Shown here: positions 19,842 to 26,540 of the stretch, piece after piece | Position numbering within the stretch: the first letter of the stretch is position 1 | Layout of the letters: each line of letters begins with the position of its first letter | IMG/VR virus record: IMGVR_UViG_3300009320_001144 | Span: 1-27,571 of that record | Direction: 5' to 3' (one strand) | Length of the DNA stretch: 27,571 nucleotides | DNA from: a virus | The notes under the pieces: generated by a model | The model's database searches: none | Seen by the model: only the letters and a program-made list of their open reading frames with translations | What the model was told of the DNA's origin: nothing | Program-made: the position numbers and the translations under genes

Positions 19842-19914
19842 GACTTAACACAAGACCCTGCGGGCTTGTGCCAAGTCTTTTAAACTTCACAAATCCGGAA
19901 GATTTGGTAAGTTT
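19842..19914 (+). ncRNA. Two stacked hairpins, candidate small structured RNA with terminator
   Basis: GACTT-AA-CACAAG-A-CCC-TGC-GGG-CTTGTG-CC-AAGTC (19842-19877) is a three-part stem with 14 pairs. Then AAACTT..CAAATC-CGGAA-GATTTG..AAGTTT (19882-19914) runs into a T tract, as a terminator would. No gene lies in 19616-20098; this stretch, the tRNA-like fold and the next element account for most of it. Confidence 0.5.
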
Positions 19915-19936
19915 TTAATTTTATCCTTGACAGCAT

Positions 19937-20098
19937 TTCTAACGCAAATTTCTTCGGAAATGTCTTTTGGAAAGGACAGTTTCGGAAGGAACTTTTTGTA
20001 TTAATAGTGTGTTAATTTAGAGCGTTAGAACTTTGAGCGAAAGCTCAGACGGAAGTTTCTTCCTGTCCTTTCCAGAAGTTTTGACGCTCGTTTTTTTT
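19937..20098 (+). promoter_or_regulatory. Attenuator-like RNA with competing pairings, ending in a terminator
   Basis: Terminator form: GAGCGT (20020-20025) and AACTT (20029-20033) pair with AAGTT (20076-20080) and ACGCTC (20084-20089), enclosing a GNRA hairpin TGAGC-GAAA-GCTCA (20034-20047) and GGAAG-TTT-CTTCC (20051-20063), followed by eight Ts. Alternative form: TTCTAACGC (19937-19945) pairs perfectly with GCGTTAGAA (20022-20030), and CTTTTGGAAAGGACAG (19964-19979) pairs with CTGTCCTTTCCAGAAG (20063-20078); both take bases away from the terminator. It ends 21 bases before the first of three leader-sharing genes. A folded transposable or attC-like element is the alternative reading. Confidence 0.5.
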
Positions 20099-20119
20099 AT
20101 GGAAAGAAAAGGAAGAACA

Positions 20120-20488
20120 ATGAGTAATGAACTCATTACGATCAACGAGTTAAGAGACCTGCTCGCTAAATTGGGTCTCAAATTAGAAAAAGGATCAAGG
20201 ATAGCTAATCCTTGTTTAGACGGTGAATTTATTCTAACTGATGATGGTTTCTGGGTCGATTTTATTTATCAGGTAGAATCCGGAATTATGGTCTCGGTGG
20301 CAGCTACCTATCCTAACTCTTATCATGTCTGCGTTACTTCCGGAATATTGGAAATTAAGATCAACGGTAATACTTATCTGATCACCATCAAAAAGAAAGG
20401 AATTATTTTCATTCGGGTCTGTTCTGCTCTGGATTATGCACCGGAAAAAGCAGGTGTATCGATGGGGGCTTATCATGAAAAAGAATGA
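20120..20488 (+). CDS. Leader-sharing gene 1 (NELITIN), unknown C-terminal domain
   Basis: 122 aa from ATG 20120 (AAGGAAG upstream; an in-frame ATG at 20099 is less likely). It begins MSNELITIN, shared with the next two genes. Residues about 12-110 are a beta-rich domain (FILTDDGFWVDFIYQVESGIMVSVAATYPNSYHVCV ... GNTYLITIKKKGIIFIRVCSALDYA) with no family recognised. Ends in GAYHEKE, overlapping the next gene by 14 bases. Confidence 0.65.
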   Translation: MSNELITINELRDLLAKLGLKLEKGSRIANPCLDGEFILTDDGFWVDFIYQVESGIMVSVAATYPNSYHVCVTSGILEIKINGNTYLITIKKKGIIFIRVCSALDYAPEKAGVSMGAYHEKE

Positions 20489-20804
20489 ACTCATTACGAT
20501 CAACGGAAAGGATCACGCCGTAAAGGAGATCATTGAACAAATCGATGTGACAAGTAACCTGAGAGAAAACAATGTAGCGAAAATGAAACGACTTTTACGA
20601 ATGGTGGCAGTAAATGCTTTGCGGCTGACAGAGAGACGAATCGGTTATGACAATCTATGTGAACTGAACAAAATCCAAAATCTTTTGCAAATGATCAATA
20701 CTCTGAACAACAGGATAAATATCGAATTGGCTGAGGAAGAGAATCCAAGCTGCTACAATGCAAAAGCGAAATTGTCGGAAAGAGGTCATTATGAAAAAAA
20801 ATGA
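20475..20804 (+). CDS. Leader-sharing gene 2 (NELITIN), helical protein
   Basis: 109 aa from ATG 20475; begins MKKNELITINGKDH. After the leader it is helical (VKEIIEQIDVTSNLRENNVAKMKRLLRMVAVNALRLTERRIG), with a Leu/Asn-rich helix following. No family recognised. It overlaps both neighbours by exactly 14 bases, ATGAAAAAGAATGA at the front and ATGAAAAAAAATGA at the back, and ends in GHYEKK, close to gene 1's ending. Confidence 0.65.
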   Translation: MKKNELITINGKDHAVKEIIEQIDVTSNLRENNVAKMKRLLRMVAVNALRLTERRIGYDNLCELNKIQNLLQMINTLNNRINIELAEEENPSCYNAKAKLSERGHYEKK

Positions 20805-21468
20805 ACTCATTACAATCAACGGTCAGTCCCTTCCTGTCCGGGAATATGAAGGGCAAAGAGTAGTAACCATTGCAGATGTTGCAAAGGTGCATCGAGTAAA
20901 GAGAAATAACATTCAACGAAACTTCGTCAACAACAAGAAACGCTTCATCAAAGGTAAACATTATTTTTATGTAGTGGGAAAAAAGGCTGTGGAAAATATT
21001 TTGGTAGGCTCAAAAAACATCACTCAAATCAATGTCTTCACGGAGACCGGTTATTTGAAATTAACGAAACATCTGACGGATGTTCTTTCGGAGCAAATTC
21101 ATGATATGCTGATCGATAACTATTTCAAGATGCGGGAAGTCATATCTTACAAACAGCCTAAACCGGCGGGCACACCATTAGCGATCGATTCACGGGAGAA
21201 CCTGGTATTGAAGGTGTTTCCCTTAATGCGGGATGAGATCAAAAAGTTGCTTTATTATCGTTTGGAGAAGCAGCTAACACAGGAAGAAACGGCGTTAGTT
21301 CTCGGAATATGTGTTCATTCGGTAGAGAAATTGGAAGGGAGATTATCAGCAGCCGGCTTGTATGTTCCGAAGATCAAGAGTTATCATGATAAGTTCAATT
21401 TGCGAACTTATAAGACCATGGCAAGAATCAATCAGCGTCTGGCAAAGATTGATTTTTTCGAGGTGTGA
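20791..21468 (+). CDS. ORF6N-domain antirepressor-like protein, leader-sharing gene 3
   Basis: 225 aa from ATG 20791; begins MKKNELITINGQSL. Residues about 14-100 are an ORF6N domain: VREYEGQRVVTIADVAKVHRVKRNNIQRNFVNNKKRFIKGKHYF is a close pattern match. The C-terminal part (140-225) has a helix-turn-helix (QLTQEETALVLGICVHSVEKLEGRL). ORF6N proteins are phage antirepressors that modulate the lysogenic switch; in this phage the target would be the XRE repressor at 599-988, by inference. Confidence 0.85.
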   Translation: MKKNELITINGQSLPVREYEGQRVVTIADVAKVHRVKRNNIQRNFVNNKKRFIKGKHYFYVVGKKAVENILVGSKNITQINVFTETGYLKLTKHLTDVLSEQIHDMLIDNYFKMREVISYKQPKPAGTPLAIDSRENLVLKVFPLMRDEIKKLLYYRLEKQLTQEETALVLGICVHSVEKLEGRLSAAGLYVPKIKSYHDKFNLRTYKTMARINQRLAKIDFFEV

Positions 21469-21470
21469 TC

Positions 21471-21791
21471 ATGGGAAAGAATAACTCACCCCGACCCTCT
21501 CTTGAACCCTCTTTAGTTCTCCCTTATAAAGGGAGATTAAGCGGACTTTCTGAGGATCAAAGAGAGGGAGATAATGGACTTTTTGATAATTTGAGAGCGA
21601 TCTATGATGAGTTTGAGTTTCTGGGATCGTCAATCGGAGAATATGCTTCGCTGGTATCGTTGAATACGGACACGAATATGCTGTCCGGGAGTTTGCTGCA
21701 TTTGATGGAAGCGAAGTATAATTGTTTGCTGAAGAAGATGTGGGAGGAGATAACTCACCCCGTCCCTCTCTTAAAAAGAGAGGGTGATTAA
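21471..21791 (+). CDS. Small protein with repeat-encoded ends
   Basis: 106 aa from ATG 21471 (GAGGTG upstream). Residues 4-36 (NNSPRPSLEPSLVLPYKGRLSGL...QREGD) come from a nested P1 composite and the final 13 (ITHPVPLLKREGD) from another P1. Only residues about 37-93 (LFDNLRAIYDEFEFLGSSIGEYASL ... HLMEAKYNCLLKKMWEE), a helical core, are unique. An internal ATG next to the repeat's AGGGAG (at about 21574) is out of frame and stops quickly, so the repeat-encoded N-terminus seems to be required. Function unknown. Confidence 0.55.
   Translation: MGKNNSPRPSLEPSLVLPYKGRLSGLSEDQREGDNGLFDNLRAIYDEFEFLGSSIGEYASLVSLNTDTNMLSGSLLHLMEAKYNCLLKKMWEEITHPVPLLKREGD
21482..21572 (+). repeat. Nested composite P1 element, copy 11, in frame
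   Basis: P1 with an inner P1i in its loop: CTCACCCCGACCCTCTCTTG, then ACCCTCTTTAGTTCTCCCTT, ATAAAGGGAG, GGACTTTCTGAGG, and the closing AGAGAGGGAG. Nearly the same as 7714-7804, but here read in frame. Confidence 0.85.
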
Positions 21792-21810
21792 TAGGACTTT
21801 TTGAGGATTG
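21752..21810 (+). repeat. P1 palindromic element, copy 12, forming a gene 3' end
   Basis: CTCACCCCGTCC, CTCTCTTAAAAAGAGAGGG, then TAATAGGACTTTTTGAGGATT. It supplies the last 13 codons and stop of the gene at 21471. Confidence 0.85.
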
Positions 21811-21853
21811 AAGAGGTCGTACCGGTTTTTATCGGGACGACCTCTTTTTTTTT
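21811..21853 (+). terminator. Strong rho-independent terminator
   Basis: AAGAGGTCGT-A-CCG and CGG-G-ACGACCTCTT enclose a short loop and are followed by nine Ts. It marks the end of the accessory block and the start of a separate capsid/tail unit. The next 136 bases hold a CCCATATCGATTTGC repeat (sister at about 10210) and perhaps a weak promoter (TTGATC near 21877, TATTTT). Confidence 0.85.
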
Positions 21854-21989
21854 GTTTAAGATCCGGACTTTTCTATTGATCAAAAAAAAAAGTTCTATTT
21901 ATTTTAAGGTTTTATGTCAAATTAACCCATATCGATTTGCCGGATAGATCGTTCCTTTCTTTGTTTGTCCCAAATTCAGGAGATGAAAT

Positions 21990-23000
21990 ATGAAAACATT
22001 GAAAGATTTTGGTTTCAAAAAGGTTAAGGAAGGAGTTCTTTCCTTTAGATTGCAGACTCTGAACGGTTTGTCCGGAGCAGCTAAAACCTCGCTTGCGGAA
22101 AAGCCGGTGACGGAAGTCGATTCTTATCTGCAGGTCCCTTTCCGGGGATTATCGAGTATAATTATTCCGGATTATTTTGTGGATTTCAGTAAGGACGGAG
22201 TTTTGGAAAAAGCAGTTCCTCTTTTCAACGGCAAAACCATGTATAAGGATCATCACACAGTTGTCGATAACTGGATCGGGAAAGTGCAGAATGCAAAATG
22301 GAGTGCAGCAGACGGCGAAGTTCCGGCTGGAGTCGATTTCGACGCGATGATCTACAATGGTGAGGATCTGACCGGCACAGATGAAATCCAACGGAAACTG
22401 GTTATCGGTCTGCGGGAGAGAATTCTTTTTGCATGTTCTGCCACTGTTTTCTTCAAATGGGAAAAGAGTCATCCGGATCTGGAAGAGTCCAAATTCTGGA
22501 GTATGCTGGGTCGGGAAGTAGATGATAATATCGTGCGTTTGGTAGTTACGGAAATCGTCGATGTCGGAGAAATGAGTATTGTGTGGTTGGGAGCCGATCC
22601 TTATGCAACGAGGAAGGACGGATTCAGTAAAATTCAATTTTCGAGTGAATTTACCGGTAAATACGGAGAAAATGCCATAGACATTGAAAACACAATTTTG
22701 GAATTTGAAAAGGCAAAAACGGAATTGAGCGGTTATAAAGAAGATATCCTCTCAACGATCAATAAAGAGGTCAAACTCTTGAAAGAGGATTTTATGTTGG
22801 GAGAGAGTTTTCAGCAATTCCTAAAGACGCAGTCGATAGCTGCTTTGCAATCGTTTGCCGGTAAATATCATCAGAAATTGGAGAAGGAATTGCCTTTGCA
22901 GTGTGCCAAATGTGGATCGAGAAGTATCGAGCGGAGAAGCAGTTTGGTGAATGCAGAACAAACGACAAAAACTGTAATCGATTATAGTAAGATTCCGTAA
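21990..23000 (+). CDS. Prohead protease with scaffold-like C-terminus
   Basis: 336 aa, SD AGGAG. The N-terminal 200 residues follow the herpesvirus/HK97-type capsid maturation protease plan: KDHHTVVDNWIGKV (His88 or His89), GVDFDAMI, then FACSATVFFKWEKSHP with the likely nucleophile Ser150, and the VVTEIVDVGEMSIVWLGADPYA strand. Residues about 220-300 are a coiled-coil scaffold region, followed by CAKCGS, half a zinc ribbon. It would cleave scaffold and capsid N-termini during head assembly. Fits its place just before capsid genes. Confidence 0.75.
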   Translation: MKTLKDFGFKKVKEGVLSFRLQTLNGLSGAAKTSLAEKPVTEVDSYLQVPFRGLSSIIIPDYFVDFSKDGVLEKAVPLFNGKTMYKDHHTVVDNWIGKVQNAKWSAADGEVPAGVDFDAMIYNGEDLTGTDEIQRKLVIGLRERILFACSATVFFKWEKSHPDLEESKFWSMLGREVDDNIVRLVVTEIVDVGEMSIVWLGADPYATRKDGFSKIQFSSEFTGKYGENAIDIENTILEFEKAKTELSGYKEDILSTINKEVKLLKEDFMLGESFQQFLKTQSIAALQSFAGKYHQKLEKELPLQCAKCGSRSIERRSSLVNAEQTTKTVIDYSKIP

Positions 23001-23049
23001 GGAATTGAATATTTAAAATTGAATATTGAATATTTTAAAATAAAAAAGA

Positions 23050-23072
23050 ACAACTTTGGAAAGTTGTTTTAC
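23050..23072 (+). repeat. 5'-UTR hairpin family H1, copy 3
   Basis: ACAACTT-TGGA-AAGTTGT, TTTAC, then GGAGG, before the decoration protein gene. An ATTGAATATT repeat precedes it. Confidence 0.65.
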
Positions 23073-23083
23073 TGGAGGATGGG

Positions 23084-23503
23084 ATGAAAAATTATGTTGG
23101 AAGTTTCAGTAGAGGATTGCTGACAATGGCTTATACGGGGACATTGGCTGTTGGTCAGATGGTCAAGATGAGTGCTAACGGCACAGTTGTAGTTTGCGAA
23201 AACAATAACGATTTTATCGGACAGGCAAAACGGGTCGATGACGACAATTACTGCGGCGTGGAAATGTTCGATCTGATCGAAGCGGAATACAGCGGAGATG
23301 CACCTTCGCTGGGAAAACAGAAGTTGATCACGGATGCAGATGCCAAAGTCAAGAAGATCAGCGGAGACGCATTTGCTGTTCATGACGGTACTGTAACCGA
23401 CGGAACACTCGATGATCTGACCGTCGATGAAACCGGAGTTACGGTCATGATCGTGGAAATCGATACGACCAATACGAAGGTTTATTTCTTTATAATGCAG
23501 TAA
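23084..23503 (+). CDS. Capsid decoration/cement protein (probable)
   Basis: 139 aa, SD GGAGG. Beta-rich (ALTVGQMVKMSANGTVVVCENNNDFIGQAKR...), with regular 'G-x-V' turns and the general make-up of DUF2190-like or head-decoration proteins, which always precede or follow the capsid gene. It lies directly before the major capsid gene and shares the H1 leader type. Family match is approximate. Confidence 0.6.
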   Translation: MKNYVGSFSRGLLTMAYTGTLAVGQMVKMSANGTVVVCENNNDFIGQAKRVDDDNYCGVEMFDLIEAEYSGDAPSLGKQKLITDADAKVKKISGDAFAVHDGTVTDGTLDDLTVDETGVTVMIVEIDTTNTKVYFFIMQ

Positions 23504-23558
23504 CATTTTAAATTGAATATTTAATATTGGATATTTAATATTGGAGAATTTAAGAAGG

Positions 23559-23581
23559 ACAATTTAGGCAAATTGTTTTAC
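23559..23581 (+). repeat. 5'-UTR hairpin family H1, copy 4
   Basis: ACAATTT-AGGC-AAATTGT, TTTAC, then GGAGG before the major capsid gene. Identical in the stem to the copy before the large terminase. Confidence 0.65.
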
Positions 23582-23597
23582 AAAAAATGGAGGACGG

Positions 23598-24701
23598 ATG
23601 AAAAAAATAGAACTTACTAAAAGTATGATCGATGAAGTTCATGAAAAAGGAATTACTCTCAACCAGGTTTTGGAACCATTAGATGTCCTGGAAGCAGGAA
23701 GCAATCTCAAACTCGATGCAGTTCAGCGTCAGATGGTAATGCACGGATTCACCAAAAATATTTCCCTGGAGGAAGTAAAAAAGGACAAAAACAAGAGAAT
23801 CCTTTTATGGGAATTCATGCAGAGAGCGATTATGGAAGCAGTCGATGGCAAGGTCGGAGGAAAGGGCAGATTCAGTATTCTGACGGAAGACGGAAACGCT
23901 GTTATTTTCCCGGATACGATCGAAACCGATGTGAAGACAGCAATCGGACAGGGAGATAATTATCTTGCTTTGAGCGATATTGTTGCCATCAACAAGAATG
24001 TTGAGCAAACAGTCGTGAAAAATGCCTATTTCAATATGACCAAACTGGCAGCATCGAAGGTAGGAAGAAAAAGAGTTACGGAACTAGGTAAATTCCCTGT
24101 AGCTTCCATCGAAGTAGGAACAGCATCGACTAGTTTGTATAAGTACGGTCGAAAAGTCAAGATCAGCTATGAAGCGGAAAGATCGATGCAGGTGGATGAA
24201 CTGAAATTAGCTCTTTATGCAATTGCCTTCCAGTGGCAGGTCGATATGGTCAGCGATGCAGTTGCTGTTCTTTTGAGCGGAGCATCGGATCATAATGTTG
24301 CAACCGGTGGCACAATCGCTTATCTTGATCTGCTGAATCTTGATCTGAATTACGGAAAACCTTTCAATCCTACTGTTTACATTGCTAATACCACCGGTTT
24401 GGGCAAAATCTTTGCGATCACACAATTCCAGGACAGCAGGTTATTTGATACGGCAAAAAGCGGAATCTGGCCTGCACCTTTCGGCAGAAAATTGCGAAGA
24501 TTCGATTCCAGTGACCTGGATGAAGATGTCTTGTCTATCGACAGCCGTTTTGCTTTGCGTCAACTTACCCAGAGCGGCAGCGTGATCCGGGAAGCAGACA
24601 AAGTTATCGACGGACAATGGAATGAGATCGTTATTTCCCTGGTTCGAGGTTGGGATCTGATGCACAGCGGAGCAAGATTGAAGTTGGATTTTGCAGCGTA
24701 A
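23598..24701 (+). CDS. Major capsid protein, HK97-like fold (probable)
   Basis: 367 aa with SD GGAGG. The body has an N-terminal helical arm, then TDVKTAIGQGDNYLALSDI (extended loop), FPVASIEVGTASTSLYKYGRKVKISYEAERSM, and a C-terminal WNEIVISLVRGWDLMHSGARLKLDF, in the layout of siphovirus major capsid proteins. It lies after protease and decoration genes and before the connectors, which fixes its role well. Confidence 0.85.
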   Translation: MKKIELTKSMIDEVHEKGITLNQVLEPLDVLEAGSNLKLDAVQRQMVMHGFTKNISLEEVKKDKNKRILLWEFMQRAIMEAVDGKVGGKGRFSILTEDGNAVIFPDTIETDVKTAIGQGDNYLALSDIVAINKNVEQTVVKNAYFNMTKLAASKVGRKRVTELGKFPVASIEVGTASTSLYKYGRKVKISYEAERSMQVDELKLALYAIAFQWQVDMVSDAVAVLLSGASDHNVATGGTIAYLDLLNLDLNYGKPFNPTVYIANTTGLGKIFAITQFQDSRLFDTAKSGIWPAPFGRKLRRFDSSDLDEDVLSIDSRFALRQLTQSGSVIREADKVIDGQWNEIVISLVRGWDLMHSGARLKLDFAA

Positions 24702-24714
24702 AGATATTCTGATC

Positions 24715-24742
24715 TATCCACGAATTACACTGATTTCACGAA
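24715..24742 (+). repeat. 'ATCCACGAATTACACTGATTTCACGAA' interspersed repeat
   Basis: The same variant as the one that splits the gene at 9054-9338. It stands in the gap after the capsid gene. Confidence 0.7.
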
Positions 24743-24750
24743 AGGGAAAA

Positions 24751-24801
24751 ACTTTGCGGAAATTCTGATGAAGAAAAGCAAGAAGATAATTTTCGCAAAG
24801 T
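24751..24801 (+). repeat. P3 inverted-repeat element, copy 4
   Basis: ACTTTGCGGAAATTCTGATG ... ATAATTTTCGCAAAGT. Followed within ten bases by a P1, the same two families joined as at 14975-15072 but in the opposite order. Confidence 0.8.
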
Positions 24802-24807
24802 CAAAAT

Positions 24808-24847
24808 CTCAACTCACCCCATCCCTCTCTTGAAAAGAGAGGGAGAA
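24808..24847 (+). repeat. P1 palindromic element, copy 13
   Basis: TCAACTCACCCCATCC, CTCTCTTGAAAAGAGAGGGAG, just upstream of the connector gene. The leading TCTCAACTCACCCC matches the sequence at the portal/MuF junction. Confidence 0.85.
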
Positions 24848-24868
24848 ATACGGAATCTTGAGGAATTA

Positions 24869-25309
24869 ATGTTATCCACTAAAGATAAGATCGAAACGAC
24901 AGGTAATTTTTCAGCAGCGAGCAGTATCGATGTTTATGAGGCTGCTCGCTATTCTGCTTTAGCGAGGATCAAGAAGTTGATCGGTTCTGAATTCTATGCA
25001 GAGGTGTTAGTGGCTTCGGAGCATACAGCAAGGAATGCGGTCGTGGAAGCGGAGAACTGTTTAGTAGTGATGTATTATCTCCCGGTGAAGAATATCTCAT
25101 CCCAGAGCGATGGCATTGAGAAACAATCTTCCCAGCATGACGGCACGACTACTTATTTATCACAGCAGGAAATCGATGATCTACAGAATAAATATTGGCA
25201 GATGGCTATCATGATATTAGATGAATATCTCGTCGAATTTACGGGTGATCTGCTCGGAAAAGCCAATGAGATGGATGCGGATGATCTGGAGTTGTTGGAT
25301 GTTAGCTAA
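24869..25309 (+). CDS. Head-tail connector/adaptor protein (probable)
   Basis: 146 aa from ATG 24869 (TTGAGG upstream); a longer frame would begin in the P1 repeat and is not preferred. It is mostly helical (DVYEAARYSALARIKKLIG, NAVVEAENCLVVMYYLP), as are gp6-type adaptors, with an insert of Ser/Gln (SSQSDGIEKQSSQHDG). Position, after the capsid gene and before the tail terminator, supports the call. Confidence 0.6.
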   Translation: MLSTKDKIETTGNFSAASSIDVYEAARYSALARIKKLIGSEFYAEVLVASEHTARNAVVEAENCLVVMYYLPVKNISSQSDGIEKQSSQHDGTTTYLSQQEIDDLQNKYWQMAIMILDEYLVEFTGDLLGKANEMDADDLELLDVS

Positions 25310-25326
25310 AGAAATTGAATATTTAA

Positions 25327-25401
25327 TAACTCACCACAGCCCTCTCTTGAAAAGAGAGGGAGAAATTATCTCCGGTGGAGATGTTGGATTTTTTTAGGAT
25401 T
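25327..25401 (+). repeat. P1 palindromic element, copy 14, with hairpin tail
   Basis: CTCACCACAGCC, CTCTCTTGAAAAGAGAGGGAG, ATCTCC-GGT-GGAGAT, GGATTTTTTTAGGATTT. It supplies AGGATTT, the SD region of the next gene. Confidence 0.8.
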
Positions 25402-25402
25402 T

Positions 25403-25855
25403 ATGTTAGTTGAATTATTGGATCAGGTAAAGGTCTTGATCAAAGAGAATCTTGATGACCTGGGAGTTGAGACATTTAAGGAAACGATCCAGGATTCTCA
25501 AAGTTGGAAAGCGTCTGATTATAGCCTGATCGCGATCGAGAATGGAGAAGGCGAAACCGTTATTCGCAATAAACTGGCAGCTAGCGATGATCTCGACACA
25601 ATATATTCTTTCATGAATAAGAGCAATTCGGTCATGATCTTTGTTTTCGTGAAGAAAGATAAAAATGAGACCTGGGATGGAATAAGAAAAAAAGCATCTC
25701 TCATTGCGGAAGATGTCCTTAATTTGATCGCTAAAAATATTACGCTGGATCTGAAAAAGAGAATGAGCGTTAAATATCAAGCGGGTGATGATAAGGTCAA
25801 TAATATCGAATCTTATGTTTATAAACTGACGATCACGATCGATCAGGAAAGATGA
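25403..25855 (+). CDS. Tail terminator/completion protein (probable)
   Basis: 150 aa, start ATG 25403 with AGGA 5 bases upstream. Alpha/beta (MLVELLDQVKVLIKENLDDLGV ... SNSVMIFVFVKKDKNETWDG ... ESYVYKLTITIDQER), the plan of tail terminator proteins, which end in a beta strand. It lies between the connector and tail tube. No sequence family is claimed. Confidence 0.55.
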   Translation: MLVELLDQVKVLIKENLDDLGVETFKETIQDSQSWKASDYSLIAIENGEGETVIRNKLAASDDLDTIYSFMNKSNSVMIFVFVKKDKNETWDGIRKKASLIAEDVLNLIAKNITLDLKKRMSVKYQAGDDKVNNIESYVYKLTITIDQER

Positions 25856-25892
25856 ACTCACCCCTGCCCTCTCTTACAAGAGAGGGAGAAAT
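25856..25892 (+). repeat. P1 palindromic element, copy 15
   Basis: CTCACCCCTGCC, CTCTCTTACAAGAGAGGGAG, starting at the stop codon of the tail terminator. Then follows a hairpin CTCCGAAGGAATTGGAG with TTTTAC (25911-25933), an H1-like variant before the tube gene. Confidence 0.85.
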
Positions 25893-25950
25893 AAGGGATA
25901 ACAATATAGCTCCGAAGGAATTGGAGTTTTACGAATAATTAGGAGGAAAA

Positions 25951-26493
25951 ATGGCAGCAACACAACCGACATTACCGAGCGGGACAGTTAGTAATGATCT
26001 CTTGATCGCAGCTTTAATGAAAGTTTGCGGGGGCGGTAATTTATATTTTTCCAATGGTTCTTATACTAAAGTCGAAGCAGATGCTGTATTCGACGGGCAG
26101 GATCATTGGGCAACGGAAAAAGCAGCAAAATTTTATCAGATCGCGGCTTTGATGGAGAAGCCGGGAGATTTCAAATCCACAGCCACTATGCTCAAAACCC
26201 GGGATCGTGAATACGAAGGAAAGCGGTCAAATGAAGTGAACATCAATGTGGTCGGGAGTGGAGAATTAAGTAGGAATTATTTTGAATCTCCGACTTTTTT
26301 TGATACGGATCAGATCATGGTCATGGAATCTGCGGACGGAGCGAATTTTGTGATCTTCTCCGGTTTGAATTTTTCATTCGATCATAAAGGTGAAATAGAT
26401 GGTTTGATAGACGGCACTTTCCACAGCAAATGGGCAGGACCGAATACGACCAAAGTTTATCTTTATAAGAATGTGGTGGAAACGGCAGCTTAA
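25951..26493 (+). CDS. Major tail tube protein (probable)
   Basis: 180 aa with SD AGGAGG. A beta-rich protein: VGSGELSRNYFESPTFFDTDQIMVMESADGANFVIFSGLNFSFDHKGEIDGLIDGTFHSKW contains the alternating strands and a loop typical of tube subunits. Directly follows the terminator and precedes the assembly chaperone; no sheath gene is seen between, so the tail is likely non-contractile. Confidence 0.65.
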   Translation: MAATQPTLPSGTVSNDLLIAALMKVCGGGNLYFSNGSYTKVEADAVFDGQDHWATEKAAKFYQIAALMEKPGDFKSTATMLKTRDREYEGKRSNEVNINVVGSGELSRNYFESPTFFDTDQIMVMESADGANFVIFSGLNFSFDHKGEIDGLIDGTFHSKWAGPNTTKVYLYKNVVETAA

Positions 26494-26540
26494 TATTTAA
26501 TATTGAAGATTGAATATTTAATATTAAAGGAGAGGTACAA

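Noticed and set aside
3239-25892. P1 elements as rho-independent terminators
   Set aside because: They lack a T-run after the stem, several lie inside genes or just before start codons, and the real terminators in the window (152, 21811) look different.
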